Positions 11,352 through 23,550 of a stretch of 64,000 bases of DNA are shown one piece after another. Position numbers and translations under genes: made by a program. The notes beneath the pieces are model-generated. The model saw only the letters and a list, made by a program, of their open reading frames with translations. It did no database searches and had not been told where the DNA came from. This stretch comes from Costus lasius. Taxonomy: Eukaryota > Streptophyta > Magnoliopsida > Zingiberales > Costaceae. Each line of letters begins with the position of its first letter. The stretch's first letter is position 1. Location of the stretch: contig CM050447.1 in assembly GCA_027563935.2 (NCBI GenBank), positions 83,747,461-83,811,460 of the forward strand, written 5' to 3'.

Positions 11352-11990
11352 TTGCAGCAAAAACACTAATCATAATAGTCAAAAGAAAACTGCTGCAGAA
11401 ATTAATCAGATTCGAAAAGATGCTATATGTTTTAGAATTATCCATGGACCTTAAAATTCAGAAAAAATATCCAGATAATAGACAAAGATGAGGAGTTCAT
11501 GCTTGTTCCTTTTATCAAAAATTTTTTCAACCCAGTTTCTTAAAATCACTACGAGAAACACCTACTCAGATAAGCAAAATGCAGGTTTTAAACTACGGTA
11601 CCGTGCATTTCCTTACAGTAGTGCCGTAATTTATACAAATTCTTGGGTCAGAAATATGTTGGAATTATGGCACCGCAAAAATGGATATGTCATTGCCGTA
11701 TTTTTCACAAAAATCTCAAAACTTTCGGATCAAAGATCACTCAAAAATACAGTACCGTGAAAAGCATATGGTACTGCCGTAAAAGCCATAAAACCTTCTG
11801 TACAAAAATTATAAAAACTTACTGCACCGTAAAATTTTAGCCCAACATTACGGTAGCGCCATAAAAGACTCAAAACTCTGGGGATGAAATCAGACCAAAT
11901 TACGTTACCATAAAAATTTTTACGGTAGTGCCGTATTTTTCACAAAATTTGATTTTCCCTGCAAAATGAAAAGAAAAATTAATTCTAAAA
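11352..11990 (-). repeat. F interior: dyad-bearing tandem repeats, about 80 bp
   Basis: Non-coding. From about 11585 to 11945 several diverged units near 80 bp recur, with phrases like CTCAAAACTTTCGG at about 11706 and a related one at 11869. Each has a dyad of type TACGGTA..GCCGTA; 11595-11604 is the perfect palindrome ACGGTACCGT. The F LTR holds related units at about 62936-63085, which ties this stretch to F. Confidence 0.7.
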
Positions 11991-12311
11991 ATAAACTAAA
12001 ATAAAAGAAACTAAGCTAAGTAAGAGTGCTTGGGTTGCCTCCCAAGAAGCGCTAATTTTTAGGTCTATAGCTTGACCAAAACTCAAACATCATGGTGAAG
12101 CAGGTGGATCATTACCATAGTAAATAGCATATAATTTTCTGTATTTCCTTTGTCCTGAAAGTTTAGCCACTAATCCAAATATCAAAAATTTCGTATTAAT
12201 CAAGATTGACATGGCTTTCTTAAATATGCAGAAACTAAAATCAAAATTTTCAATTCCATTTAAAGGATATTCAATACTCTTCCTAAATTTGTCAGTAAGT
12301 AAAATCATTAG
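11991..12311 (-). other. F spacer with pol-end-like motif
   Basis: No intact gene. On the minus strand, 12032-12052 reads GCGCTTCTTGGGAGGCAACC, a phrase that in many plant gypsy elements lies just after the pol coding region (it can encode ALLGRQP). Here it comes soon after gag-like sequence, so the pol region between them seems to have been lost. The small frame at 12090-12308 is unrecognised. Confidence 0.5.
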
Positions 12312-13294
12312 TCATTTCTTCATAATTATATCTTCAATTGCAATAGGACTTTGATCAAAAGATTCATAGATTGGATCATTAAAATAGTCTTTCTGCCTCA
12401 CATTATATTCCTCAATAAAACATAATTTTTCAAATAAATCACAAGATTGAACAGTAGATGTGGGCAAAACTTCATGGTGAGACTCATCAGTGTTTGTAAT
12501 ATTCAAATCCTTTTTAATTTCCTCATGTTCATCATCAAACAATTTATCAATTTGAAAATTATCAACAAATTCAGAGTAAATTTTTTCTAAATCAGTCCCC
12601 TCATATCCTTCATCAGAATCAACCACAAATAATATATCATCAAAAGAATCAACTTCATAAGTATCACAAAAATCAGAATAAGACTTTTCAAAATTAATTT
12701 TCTCAAACTTTTCAACAAATAATATCGAATGAATCAAATTTACAATCATCTAAATTAAAGTGAGATTCATTAATGTTCACATAAGGCTCAATCTCAAAAC
12801 AATCATAATCAGAGGGGGATTTTTCTAAATCAATTTCCTTAGTTTCTAAATTAAACTCAAATAAACAATCTTGTTGTGCTAACTAGGTTTCTAAAATTTC
12901 ATTGTGTGCAATCATGTCATCCAACTTAGAATTGATTTGTTTGAGGGTCTCATTCACATATTCTTTTTGTTTTGCTTGGGTACTCATGAACTTTTCAAAC
13001 ATTATCTCTAAGCTAGATTTTTTCAGTATCCTCAAAGTATGGTTCAGAAGTATAGTTTGAGCAATCATCATAAAAAGATCTAGAATCATATTGATCATCT
13101 TGATGCCATGAAGAATTGGGATTTGAAAATTGGCAATTAAAGGAATAATGACCAAAATATCCACAAATATCACATCTAATCGAAGAATAAGGTGTCCTAA
13201 CAGAATGCATATAAGAGTTAAACTTATCTTCAAGTGTGCACAATGAACCATCATTATACTTACCTTATGGCATGTATACCTCACCTCTTTCAGT
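12312..13294 (-). pseudogene. F gag remnant with CCHC knuckle
   Basis: Decayed Gag of the plant gypsy type. Read from 13294 downward, a start-like MP is followed at once by TAA (about 13265), then a readable frame (13243-13013) with the knuckle CDICGYFGHYSFNC, matching C-x2-C-x4-H-x4-C. A frameshift near 13020 leads to a coiled-coil-like stretch with phrases such as EKFMSTQAKQKEY and NSKLDDMIAHNEILET, typical of Gag upstream of pol in Athila/Tat-like elements. It meets TAG at 12883. A very acidic 145-codon frame follows (12749-12312), reached by another frameshift. No protease or polymerase motif follows. D interrupts the gene near its 5' end. The class is inferred from knuckle and context. 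Confidence 0.65.
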
Positions 13295-16200
13295 TGTTGG
13301 GAAACCCCGGGGATATTTTACAAATTTTGGCATTACAGTTTACATACGCAGCGGAATAATATCCCCAAAACAGGCCAGTCCCAAAAACCCAGTGAAGATC
13401 ATCATGCGAGGGGGTCGATACAATGTGATAGAAAATACCTTAAAGCAAGACGAGGCCGATGTCGAGGTAGGCGCCCAAGCGTGCGCCCTCTGCAGTCTCA
13501 CACACACGGATGACTCGAATCCACTTCTTACACGCCCGGTGCTAGACTCGGGAAGAAGATCCACGCCTTAGGAGAATCCTCCAAGCAACTTGCGCCACCA
13601 CCAAGATGTGATGCGCCAAGGAGAAGGAAGGAGGGTGATGCCGCTAGCTTCTTACACCTTTGCACCAACGAAGGGAAAAGGGAAGAGAGCTTCGGCCTTG
13701 ATGGAAGAAGGAGAAGAGATGCCCTCCAAGGGCTCCAAGCATTCGCCCCTCTATTAGTCTCCACGCCTTCAAGAGATACGCCTCAAGGAGGGGGCGGCTA
13801 GGGTCTCTTTTTTAAGAGCAAGAGGCGGTTTGGGGGAGTATGGCAAGTGTTGACAATTAGGGCATTATTCTAGGAGATTATACATTCAAATATATTGATG
13901 AAATCCCTAGTACCATATTCGCATAATCCTTACCTAAGCAAGCTCATGCCATATGCGCCCACATCAGCCCATATGAGGCAATAGATTCATGCATGTGCAA
14001 TGACAAGGTCAAGCCATCATGAATCATTGCCTAAATTGGCTTGGGTGAAAATCCTACTTGAATTAGGATTCTAATTAAGTAAATAATCAGCCCCACTTGC
14101 TTAAATCATATCTCAATTAATATCTTATGTGATTAGATCAGATTCTAAATCAAATCAATCACAAGAAGATACCTAATCAAGAAGCATGCGCCACTCCTAA
14201 TCCAATTAGGAGTCTTCATGAGCCTATATGATAAAATTCTCCCCATTATACCCTTTAAGCCTCTTAGCTCTTCATTACAACTTATTAGCAAGCCCAACTA
14301 AGCAATGTGTTGGGGTATGCCCTTAAGGCTAATGTTTGAGGCCTTGGGATTCTTTCAGTATCATGTATAAACTCTTATGTTTATAAAGGCAATGGTTGTT
14401 ATTCAGTTTGTTACATTGTCTGCTGCAATAAGTGTGCTTCTGAATAATGTCTCAATGCTGTTCAGCTTGGCTGACATGCTGTAATGTCCTTAGTTGAGAT
14501 ATCTTGGTGAACATGAGACAGCCTTGATATGATTGAGACTAATATGTGTTCTAATCTTATAGGATGCTTCGAGCATGGAATAAGATGTAGACTCATGGGT
14601 ACATTGGATGTACTGGACAGACCCTACTAGGATATTCAATTGCTTGTCACAATGTGAATAATCCTTGTTTGCAACAAGTGGCACATGTCCTCTGACTTGA
14701 GATCACTTGTGTTTCTAAATGATGATTGTCATTGTTTTGAGGTAGTTCAATATCATTTGAAACATAATGGTTATAGACTATCTTGGATAATGATCATGAG
14801 TCAGGTTAGGACACTAGTGATAGATATAGGATTGCCGTCTCCTTAATAGGAGTGTGATGTTCTAAAGGGGCCCCCCCTGGATGAGATGATTGAGAAAGTG
14901 TATGGCCATACCTAGGTGACTATGTTCATCTGATCTAATCATGCTCATCATATTGGAGCTACAGGCTTGACACGCTTATCCAATAAGAACATCCAGTGGC
15001 AAAGGAAACATGTATGCCTCGTGAAGTGGATTCACACTTGTGCTGTGGTTTGGGTGTAGTCTTGGAAGACTCTTTCCTTTATATTGGGAGACAGTGATGT
15101 GTTGCTAGATACCCCTCACTGATTGTGATAACGTAAGTTATCGTTACCGACATTTAAAGGAAACCCTTAGGGTCGCACAATTTGATGATATGGCTTACTT
15201 AAGTCAGATCGTGTGGACTGAATTGTTTCGGTTCAGTTTAAAGGGATTTAAACTCTGATTGTAAGTGAGATCTGGTCTGATCATGTTTGATTGATTAGGG
15301 CTTGAGATCGGTAAGCTTCGATCGAGAGAAGTGATGCTAGATCGGTGAGATCAAAAGCATTGAGAGATCAACGGTTAGATCTTGAACCTTTTGGGTTCAA
15401 TGAGATCTAGACCATTGCTTGGGCTGGTTTGGTTTGACCATTGAACCATATACATGTGAACCGGCTCATGAGTGAGCGCATGGTTCATATGGAGTGGGAT
15501 AAGCGTTTGGTTCACTTGAAGTGAACGCATAACGCATGAACGTTTTCGTTTGCTATTTTTGGAAGTTCCAAAATAGAAACGCATCCACGTTCGGTTGGTT
15601 TCACGCTCCATTCAACCCTTTGCTCCTTGCTCTCGACGACACTCTCGTGTGGAGAAAAAGACGTCTTGGAGAAAGTTCGGCCAAGCAAGAGAGTTCATCT
15701 CTCATTTCCTTTTATTCGATCAAGATACCTTGGTGCCTTGCTAGCACAAGAAGCAACAAGGGAGTAGGCAACATCTCATTGTGTGCGCATCTTTTGGAGG
15801 AGATCAGATTTGTTCTCTTCTTCCAAGCCGACATCTACACAATGGCTATGGTATGATCTATACTAGTTGTTTAACAAGTTAATCATATGTCTATGCAAAC
15901 GATTCTAAGAAACCCTTGCTTCCGCTAGAAAAATTTTATGCGCCTCTTATTTGGGTTTCGCCCCCCCCCCCCTTTAGATTAGGGGACTTGCACAATGGTC
16001 CTACCCCAAAGTCCATTATGCATGTTAACCAAGCTATTGGATCCAATCCAAATTAACCCATGGTCAAATGAGCCTAACCATGGTTAATTTGGTCAATATG
16101 CCAAAAATGGAAGTTGGCTTTAATAAGTTTCTTCCATCTCATCAGGCCCATTGGCACTGACGAAATCTCCTAGATAGATCCGAGTTATCCAATAACTCAA

Positions 16201-17076
16201 TCTAAAGGCTACCCGATCAATACGAGAACTAGAGTATCTTGGTGTGTGACCCTGTAGGTTCCTCTAACGTTGGCAGTGCTGACCGAAGGTCACCACAAGT
16301 AGTGAGTGGCACCTAGTAGTGCATCGCTGCTACCCAAGTCATCGGAATGAATATCGATATCGACATCCCCATCATCGCGACTAGGTACAGATACATTACA
16401 GTCCCTTTGCCAAACGGATATCCGATTGGACAAGTGTGTCATCACTCGTTTTTACCCAATCACATGGTCATGACTAAATTAGGTTCTCACTTAGGTATGG
16501 CCATACACTTTCAGTCATAAACCATAGAGGAGCTCCATGGATATTATGCTTCCCTAAGGAAGGGGCAAATCCTTTGTCTATACATTGATCTTCTAATAAG
16601 GGTCGTGACATACTCAATGTCGACCGTTATGACCTCCCAATTACGGTGCGGCATTAGGATGCATCAAAGCATGTCCCTAACCATATAGAAGAGTCAATGA
16701 CCTCAAGTCCAAGGAACAATGTTTCTCCTATCACTTGTGAGGTTAACTCATGACACAAAGTCATTGCCTCACAGCGGGTCGGTTCAGTATATCCACCACT
16801 GATATACCCATGTATCTGCGTTAGCACCGTGTGCCTAACCAGCCCACATACCAGTCTCACAAGTACCATAGCTGTCCTATATCCAGTAAGGTACATCGAC
16901 TGGGGACAATAGTTTGAGCATAGATCCAATCTATCTCCAGGGACATTATCTTGTAAGTACATAAATGCAGATGTAAACAAACATAGATAATGACAATGCC
17001 AGAATGATTTATAAATATCTGAGTGAAGTAGTACAAAGATGGACCAATACTAGGTCTCAGAGCATATACACCAACA
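13295..17076 (-). repeat. D 3' LTR, interrupted by solo LTR S1
   Basis: Plus-strand reading begins TGTTGGGAAACCCC and ends ATATACACCAACA. Without S1 and one TSD copy the length is 2092 bp. The 12-bp palindrome is at 16495-16506 and a GTATATC/GATATAC dyad at 16787-16807. The TATA box seen in the 5' copy is changed here to TTAAAA-like sequence near 13810. Confidence 0.92.
14308..15992 (+). mobile_element. Solo LTR S1 (copia family II)
   Basis: A single 1685-bp LTR from TGTTGGGGTATGCCC to CTTGCA, with TSD CAATG at 14303-14307 and 15993-15997. It has no interior and no partner, so it is a product of LTR-LTR recombination. It carries the 12-bp palindrome (14900-14911), the GTACAT/ATGTAC dyad (14599-14613), the GATAAC/GTTATC dyad (15127-15142), the CTATTTTTGGAA inverted repeat (15553-15576) and a run of 12 C at 15961-15972. 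Confidence 0.95.
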
Positions 17077-17092
17077 ATCTCCCACTTGCACT
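17077..17092 (-). other. D polypurine tract
   Basis: The minus strand reads GTGCAAGTGGGAGAT directly before the 3' LTR, matching E, B and C. Confidence 0.85.
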
Positions 17093-17097
17093 AAGAC

Positions 17098-20000
17098 CTA
17101 GAGGTTGAGGAACCTCAACCCCATATCTCTAGTATGACCATCATGCTTCTGCTACGCTAATGCCTTGGTAAGTGGGTCTGCCAGAATGTTCTATGTGTCA
17201 ACTCTGCTAATCTTGACATCAGCTCGATCAATGATCTCTCTAATCAGGTGAAATGTCCTGAGTATGTGTTTGGACCTTTGATGAGACCGTGGTTCCTTTT
17301 CCTGTGCAATTGCACCATTGTTGTCATAGTAGACCTCAATGGGATCCACTGCACTTGGAACCACCTGAAGTTTAGATATGAACTTTCTTATCCAAACGGC
17401 TTCTTTTACTGCCTCAGAAGCGGCCATATACTCAGCCTCGGTTGTAGAATCAGCTATGGTGGATTGCTTGATGCTTTTCAAGCATACAGCACCTCCATTC
17501 ATCTTGAACACATAGCCGACCTGCGATCTAAAGTCATCAGGGTCAGACTGGAACGACGCATCAGTGTAGCCCTGAACACTGAGCTCCTCCTGTCCCCCAT
17601 AGACCAAGAACAGATCCTTAGTCCTTCTTAGATACTTCAGGATGTTCTTTATAGCCACCCAGTTCTGTAGACCTAGATTGGATTGGTATCGGCTGGTTAT
17701 GCTCACAGAATAAACCACATCTGGTCTAGTACACAACATTGCATACATGATCGAACCTACTGCCAAAGCATAGGGCACTCGACTCATTTCATCTCTCTCA
17801 GCCTCTGTGTTGGGACACTGGCTCTTTGAGAGAGTAAGGCCATGTCTCACTAGAAGGTATCCTTTCTTGGATTGCTCCAAGTTGAACCTCTCCAAGACCT
17901 TATCAATGTATGTACTTTGACTTAGGGCTAGGAGTCTCTTGGATCTATCCCGGTAGATCCTCACGCCTAAGACATAGGCCGCCTCCCCTAAGTCCTTCAT
18001 CTCAAAACACTTCCCCAACCATGTCTTCACAGACTGAAGACTAGGGATTTCATTTTCGATGAGCAGTATGTCATCGACATACAAGACCAGAAAAGTCACC
18101 AAGCTCCCATTGAATTTTCTGTATACATAGGCGTCATCTTCACTTTTGATAAAGCCATAATCTCTCACAACTTCATCAAACCGAAGATTCCAACTTCGAG
18201 ATACTTGCTTCAATCCATAAATGGATTTCTTCAGCTTGCAGACCTTATTAATGCCTGCAGGATGGATGAAGCCATCAGGCTATGTCAAATACACATCCTC
18301 TGTCAGCTTTCTGTTAAGGAAAGCAGTCTTTACATCCATCTGCCATATCTCATAATCATGATATGCAGCTATAGCAGCAGAATCCGAATGGATTTGATCA
18401 TGGCAACTGGCGAAAAGGTTTCATCATAGTCCACCCAGTGGACTTGTTTGAATCCTTTAGCCATAAGTCTACCCTTATAGGTAACTATGTTGCCATCCAT
18501 GTCAGTCTTCCTCTTGAAGACCCATTTACACCCTATGGGTTTTACCCCATTAGGTAACTCAACCAAATCCCAGACTTGGTTAGCCATCATGGAATCCATT
18601 TCGGATGTCATGGCCTCAAGCCATTTCTCGGAGTCCGATCCCGCGACCGCCTAATCATAGGTCCTCGGTTCATCCTCAATGATGAAGATCCCGTCATGTT
18701 AGGTCGGCAGCGACCCATACCTCTCAGGTGCATGACGAATCCTCCCAGACCTACGTGGGACATGTGCCTGAGCCTCTAGTTGCCCAATATCTGAAGTAGG
18801 TGGCTCAAGTTCCATCTTGTCTGTTGTGTCTTGTGGTTGACCTTGGACCTCATCCAAGTCAAAGCTTCTCCCACTAGTGTCTTTCAAAAAAAAAAATCAT
18901 TCTCAAGAAATACAGCAGTCCGAGCAACAAAAACTTTGTTCTCGGTGGAATTATAGATGTAGTATCCTTTGGTTTCCCTAGGATACCCCACAAACACACA
19001 CTTATTAGATATGGGTTCTAGTTTGCTAGAATCTTGATGTTTGACATATGCCTCACATCCCTAGATCCGCATAAATGATAGCATTGAGCGTCTCCCAGTC
19101 CACAACTCATGTGGAGTCTTAGGAACACTCTTTGATGGAACGTTATTCAGTGTCTTGATCGCTGTAAGTAATGTAAATCCCCAAAAATATGGAGGTAGAG
19201 TTGCGTGGCTCATCATGCATCGGACCATGTCAAGTACAGTCCGATTCCGCCTCTCAGATACTCCATTCCATTGGGGTGTCCTTGGAGGTGTGAGCTGTGA
19301 GATAATCTCATACTCCTTGAGATAGTCAGTAAACTCATGGCACAAATACTCTCTGCCTCTATCAGACCGAAGAGCCTTAATGGATCATCCAAGTTGGTTT
19401 TCCAGTTCAATCTTGAACTCCTTGAATTTCTCCAAGGATTCAGACTTATGTCTCATCAAAAAAACATAACCATATCTACTGAAGTCATCAGTAAATGTGA
19501 TGAAGTAGATATACCCACCTTTGGCTTGTTTGTTGAATGGCCCACACACATCACTATGTGTAAGATCCAACAAACCTTTGGCCCTCTCACCTTGTTTGGT
19601 GAAAGGCGTCCTCGTCATTTTGCCCAACAAACAAGGTTCGCATGCATCAAATTTCTCAAAGGAGTCTGAATCCAAGAATCCATTTGCATGGAGTTTTTGG
19701 ATGCAATCTTCATTGATGTGCCCTAAACGACAATGCCAAAGATAAGTATTATTGAAACCACTTAACTTGATCCTTTTAGCATTTACATTGCACACAGAAC
19801 TTTGCATGTCTAAGACATACAACCCGTTGCACAGTGTACCAGATCCATAGAATAGGTTTGCCAATGAAAAACAACATGTGTTCTCTTTTATCGCAAAACT
19901 GAATCCAATTCTCGCCAGGGCAGGAATGGATATAATATTCTTGGTGATCGATGGTACATAGTAGCAATTCTCAAGTTCTAGTTGAAGTCCTGATGGCAGC

Positions 20001-20350
20001 GAGAGAGTGTAGTCTCCTACAGTTACAGCAGCAACCTGTGCGCCGTTACCGACCCGAAGGTCAATCTCTTCTGGTCTCACTGTCCTACTTCGTTTGAGCC
20101 CTTGCATACTTGTACAAATATGCGCTCCACATGCAGTATCAATTACCCACGCATTTGAAGTAGTCAAGTTGACTTCAACCACGCAAATGCTAGAGCCTGA
20201 AGACGAAGATGTAACTCTTCTCTTCAACTGTTTCTGGTGATGCCTTTTATAGCTCTCAAGCTTGGGGTCATTCCATAAGGTTTGTCACCAGTCCATCTCA
20301 TCCTTCCAAAGGACAGATCACAGTTTTAATCTACTATTGTTCATAGCCAT
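17098..20350 (-). pseudogene. D copia gag-pol, gag deleted, broken
   Basis: Starts at ATG 20350. The frame keeps only the first part of Gag, then jumps to sequence just after the zinc knuckle (the KQL..TSSSSG join near 20230), an in-place deletion near 600 bp compared with E. Protease (WVIDTACG, about 20150), pre-integrase, integrase, reverse transcriptase (YVDD, about 18075) and RNase H follow. Lesions: TGA 19385-19387; TAG 19061-19063 (TGG in E); a frameshift at the 11-A run near 18890; TAA 18699-18701; TAG 18651-18653; loss of 1 nt near 18375; TAG 18280-18282; TAG just before 17191. The family-shared TAG is at 17152-17154, and the in-frame tail ends at 17098. No function is expected. Confidence 0.93.
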
Positions 20351-20522
20351 TGATGTACATATATCAAGAAAGCAGATTAGTATTATTTCGAATCATTTAA
20401 TCTAGACTTGCATTAAATGATCATGGCCCCCACTATTTTAATCGAATTGACAACCCACAAAGTCAATCGGGAAATTCAGGATTTCCTAGTGAGATGGGAT
20501 CCTTATTCCTCACATGGCCTCG

Positions 20523-20860
20523 CATCCCGCTAGGGCAGGATGTACTGCACAAGGTGACGCATGTATCTCAAGGTAGGCGCGCCGGCCAATTGCAACTTGC
20601 CAATTCCCCTTCTCAAGACAGTTCAAGCATTTTGTGCCCAGCTAGGGCTGGAACAACACAAAACCCTAACTTCTCGAGGCTGCCTATAGAGTTCCATCAT
20701 GTGGCCACCACATATGAAAAACTAGTCAAGTCTATCCTGGCCGTTATGCCCAGGGCCAACGAATTCCTTGCAAAGGCGCGTCCAAGTTTTTAATTGGACT
20801 GGGGAAAACATTGTCACCACACGCCTCCTAAAGATAGATGGGTGTATCCACTAGGGTGGA
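20523..20860 (-). other. D leader stem-loops (three)
   Basis: Plus-strand positions: 20523-20542 (arms CATCCCGC/GCAGGATG, one wobble pair in the sense RNA), 20638-20651 (CCAGC/GCTGG) and 20847-20860 (TCCAC/GTGGA). All have the loop TAGG on the plus strand, CCTA in the sense RNA. They sit in the same order as in E, with partly different arms. Confidence 0.65.
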
Positions 20861-21925
20861 AACAATTCACAGCACCATCGATCAATATTATTTTGAGGGC
20901 TACGCGTCAGAAGGCTATTTCAGACTTGATATTATTTTGAGGGTTTTTGAGGTCTCATCAACTTAATTTTATCTTATGTCTAACATTACAGGCATGCAAT
21001 CCTATAGTGATAACATAATGATAAAACATCACAGGCATGCTTTAACAAATACTGAAAGCAGTAAAAGAATGATGTGATCATAGCCCATTCAAGACATTGA
21101 ACCAACCCATGCCAAAAGGAGGTTCAACTCTTGACCCAGGACTCAAGCCCCGAGACCTAACCTAGCCAACCTCTAGCTTGATCTTCAAGGTTGGCTCCAA
21201 GGTCCTCCTCACCATGGTTTAGCTCACAAACCCTAGAGGTAGTTCCAGGGAAAACCTAGAAGCACCCTCATGGGTTCGGCCAATGTCATGGGCTTCCTCC
21301 AAGGGTGATGCCCCACCAAGGAAGAGTGCTTCTTGCGCCACCAAGCAAGTGTGCATGCGTCAATCTCCAAGTGATATGCGCCACCCTAATCTTCCTCTTT
21401 GTTAAAAGCAAAAAGAAAAGCGACACGCAGGCCTCACAATAGTACATCACAGGCATGCAAAGGGGCTTGACTCATGATCACAACATTATGCACAACCAAG
21501 ATATTTACACATGCAATTCTATATGCTCATGAAGAACTCAAAATCTGAAATTTTAGTTTCTCATAAAACAAGCCTCTTTTCCTCATCTTCTTATCACAAA
21601 TCTTTTAGTTATTCGCGATTAACTTTTCATGATGATTTCATAGATCCTTTCGGTTGGCAATTTTGTTAGATTTAGAGACCCGGCCAGTCCGAAGACACAA
21701 TGCCCATCATACTTGACAAAACTATGTGTGCCTTTGATCTTTAAATCAAGCAAGAAAAATAACCCAAAACCGAAAAAGAGATAGACAAGATAATAGGAAC
21801 AAGAAACCCTAATTATTCCTACTTAGAAAAATTGTTTGCCATGTGATCATGCAATTTTCGAAAATTGAGATATGACATGTGAGCATGGAAAAGCATGAAA
21901 TTACATCGTTCGAGTCTCGCAAGTC

Positions 21926-21937
21926 GCTCTGATACCA
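21926..21937 (-). other. D primer binding site (iMet tRNA)
   Basis: The minus strand reads TGGTATCAGAGC, one base from the 5' LTR end at 21939. Confidence 0.95.
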
Positions 21938-21938
21938 C

Positions 21939-22422
21939 TGTTGGGAAATCCCGGAGATATTTTACAAATTTGGCATTACAGAATACATACGCAGCGGAAT
22001 AATATCCCCAAAACAGGCCAGTCCCAAAAACCCAGTGAAGATCGTCATGCGAGGGGGTCGACACAATGTGATAGAAAATACCTTAAAGCAAGACGAGGCC
22101 GATGTCGAGGTTGGCGCCCAAGCGTGCGCCCTCTGCAGTCTCACACACACGGATGACTCGAGTCCACTTCTTACACGCCCGGTGCTACCCTCGAGAAGAA
22201 GATCCACGCCTTAGGAGAATCCTCCAAGCAACTTGCACCACCACCAAGATGTGATGCGCCAAGGAGAAGGAAGGAGGGTGATGCCGCTAGCTTCTTACAC
22301 CTTTGCGCCAAGGAAGGGAAAGGGAAGAGAGCTTCTGCCTTGATGGAAGAAGGAGAAGAGATGCCCTCCAAGGGCTCCAAGCATTAGCCCCTCTATTAGT
22401 CTCCACGCCTTCAATAGATAAG
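21939..22422 (-). repeat. D 5' LTR, part 1 (U5 side)
   Basis: Matches the start of the D 3' LTR from TGTTGGGAAATCCC on. It is cut at 22422 by element A and resumes at 59660. Confidence 0.93.
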
Positions 22423-23550
22423 TGAAAGTTCCATTAAAGGGGGCGAAACCCTAATAGGCGCATATCAGAGGTTTTGCATTGAGCGGAAGCTAGGGTTTCT
22501 AAAGGATCAATAGCATGTCAAATGATCAACTTGTAAATACTTGTATAGATCGAAAAGATTCATACCATTGCCCTTGCCTGGATAGCGACTTGGAAGCAAA
22601 GAGAACTAAATGGTTCTCCTCCAAAACGTGCGCACACAAGATGAGAGTTGACTACTCCTTGTCGTTCCTTGTGCTAGCAAGGATCTCCAAGTTTCCTGAT
22701 CGCGTCAAGGGAATTGAGATGACGTCTTTGCTTGGCCAAAATCTCTCCAAGGCGTGAAGACTCTCTACCCGAGAGAGGAGAGGCGACAAGAGGTGAAGAG
22801 GCGAGAATAGGGCGTGACCACTTCGAACGTGAGGCGTCCACGCTATTTTGGAAAACATAACTTCCAAAAATAGCAAGCCACTACTTCAACGCAAGATGCG
22901 TTTACCCCAATCGCAACTTTCTCCCTTGACTTGAACCATGCGCTCACACTAAGTGAACCGGTTCAATTTCATTTAGTTCAAAGACCAAATTAAACCAAGC
23001 ATTGGTCTAGATCAAATTAAACCATAAGGCTCAAGATCTAACCATTCATCTCTTGATGTTCTTGATCTCACCGATCTAGCATCAATTCTCTCGATCGAAG
23101 CTTACCAATCTCAAGCTCTAATCAATCAAACATGATCAGACCAGATCTCACTTACAATCAGAGTTTAAATCCCTTTAAACTGAACCAAAACAATTCAGTC
23201 CACACGATCTGACTTAAGTAAGCCATATCATCAAATTGTGCGACCCTAAGGGTTTCCTTTAAATGTCGGTAACGATAACTTACGTTATCACGATCAGTGA
23301 GGGGTATCTAGCAACACATCACTGTCTCCCGATATAAAGGAAAAAGTCTTCCAAGACTACACCCAAACCACAGCACAAGTGTGAACCCAAGTCACTTGAC
23401 ATATGTGTTTCCTTTGCCACTGGATGTTCTTATTGGACAAGCGTGTCAAGCCTGTAATTCCAATATGATGAGAGTGGTTAGATCAGATGAACATAGTCAT
23501 CTGGGTATGGCCATACACTTTCTCAACCATCTCATCCAGGGGGCCCCAAC
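22423..23550 (-). repeat. A 3' LTR, truncated remnant
   Basis: 1128 bp matching 57971-59095 and ending GGGGCCCCAAC where G begins. About 560 bp that should follow are absent from the window. It retains the CTATTTTGGAA inverted repeat (22843-22873), the GATAAC dyad (23274-23289) and the 12-bp palindrome (23505-23516). Confidence 0.93.

Larger units (their letters stand above)
20351..21938 (-). other. D leader, no gene
   Basis: About 1.6 kb between primer site and gag, similar in reverse to the E leader (3860-5477). It holds the three stem-loops listed next. Nothing else recognised. Confidence 0.85.

Noticed and set aside
15961..15972. Run of 12 C
   Set aside because: Homopolymer growth at a C-rich spot shared by family II LTRs; no sign of function and prone to sequencing error.
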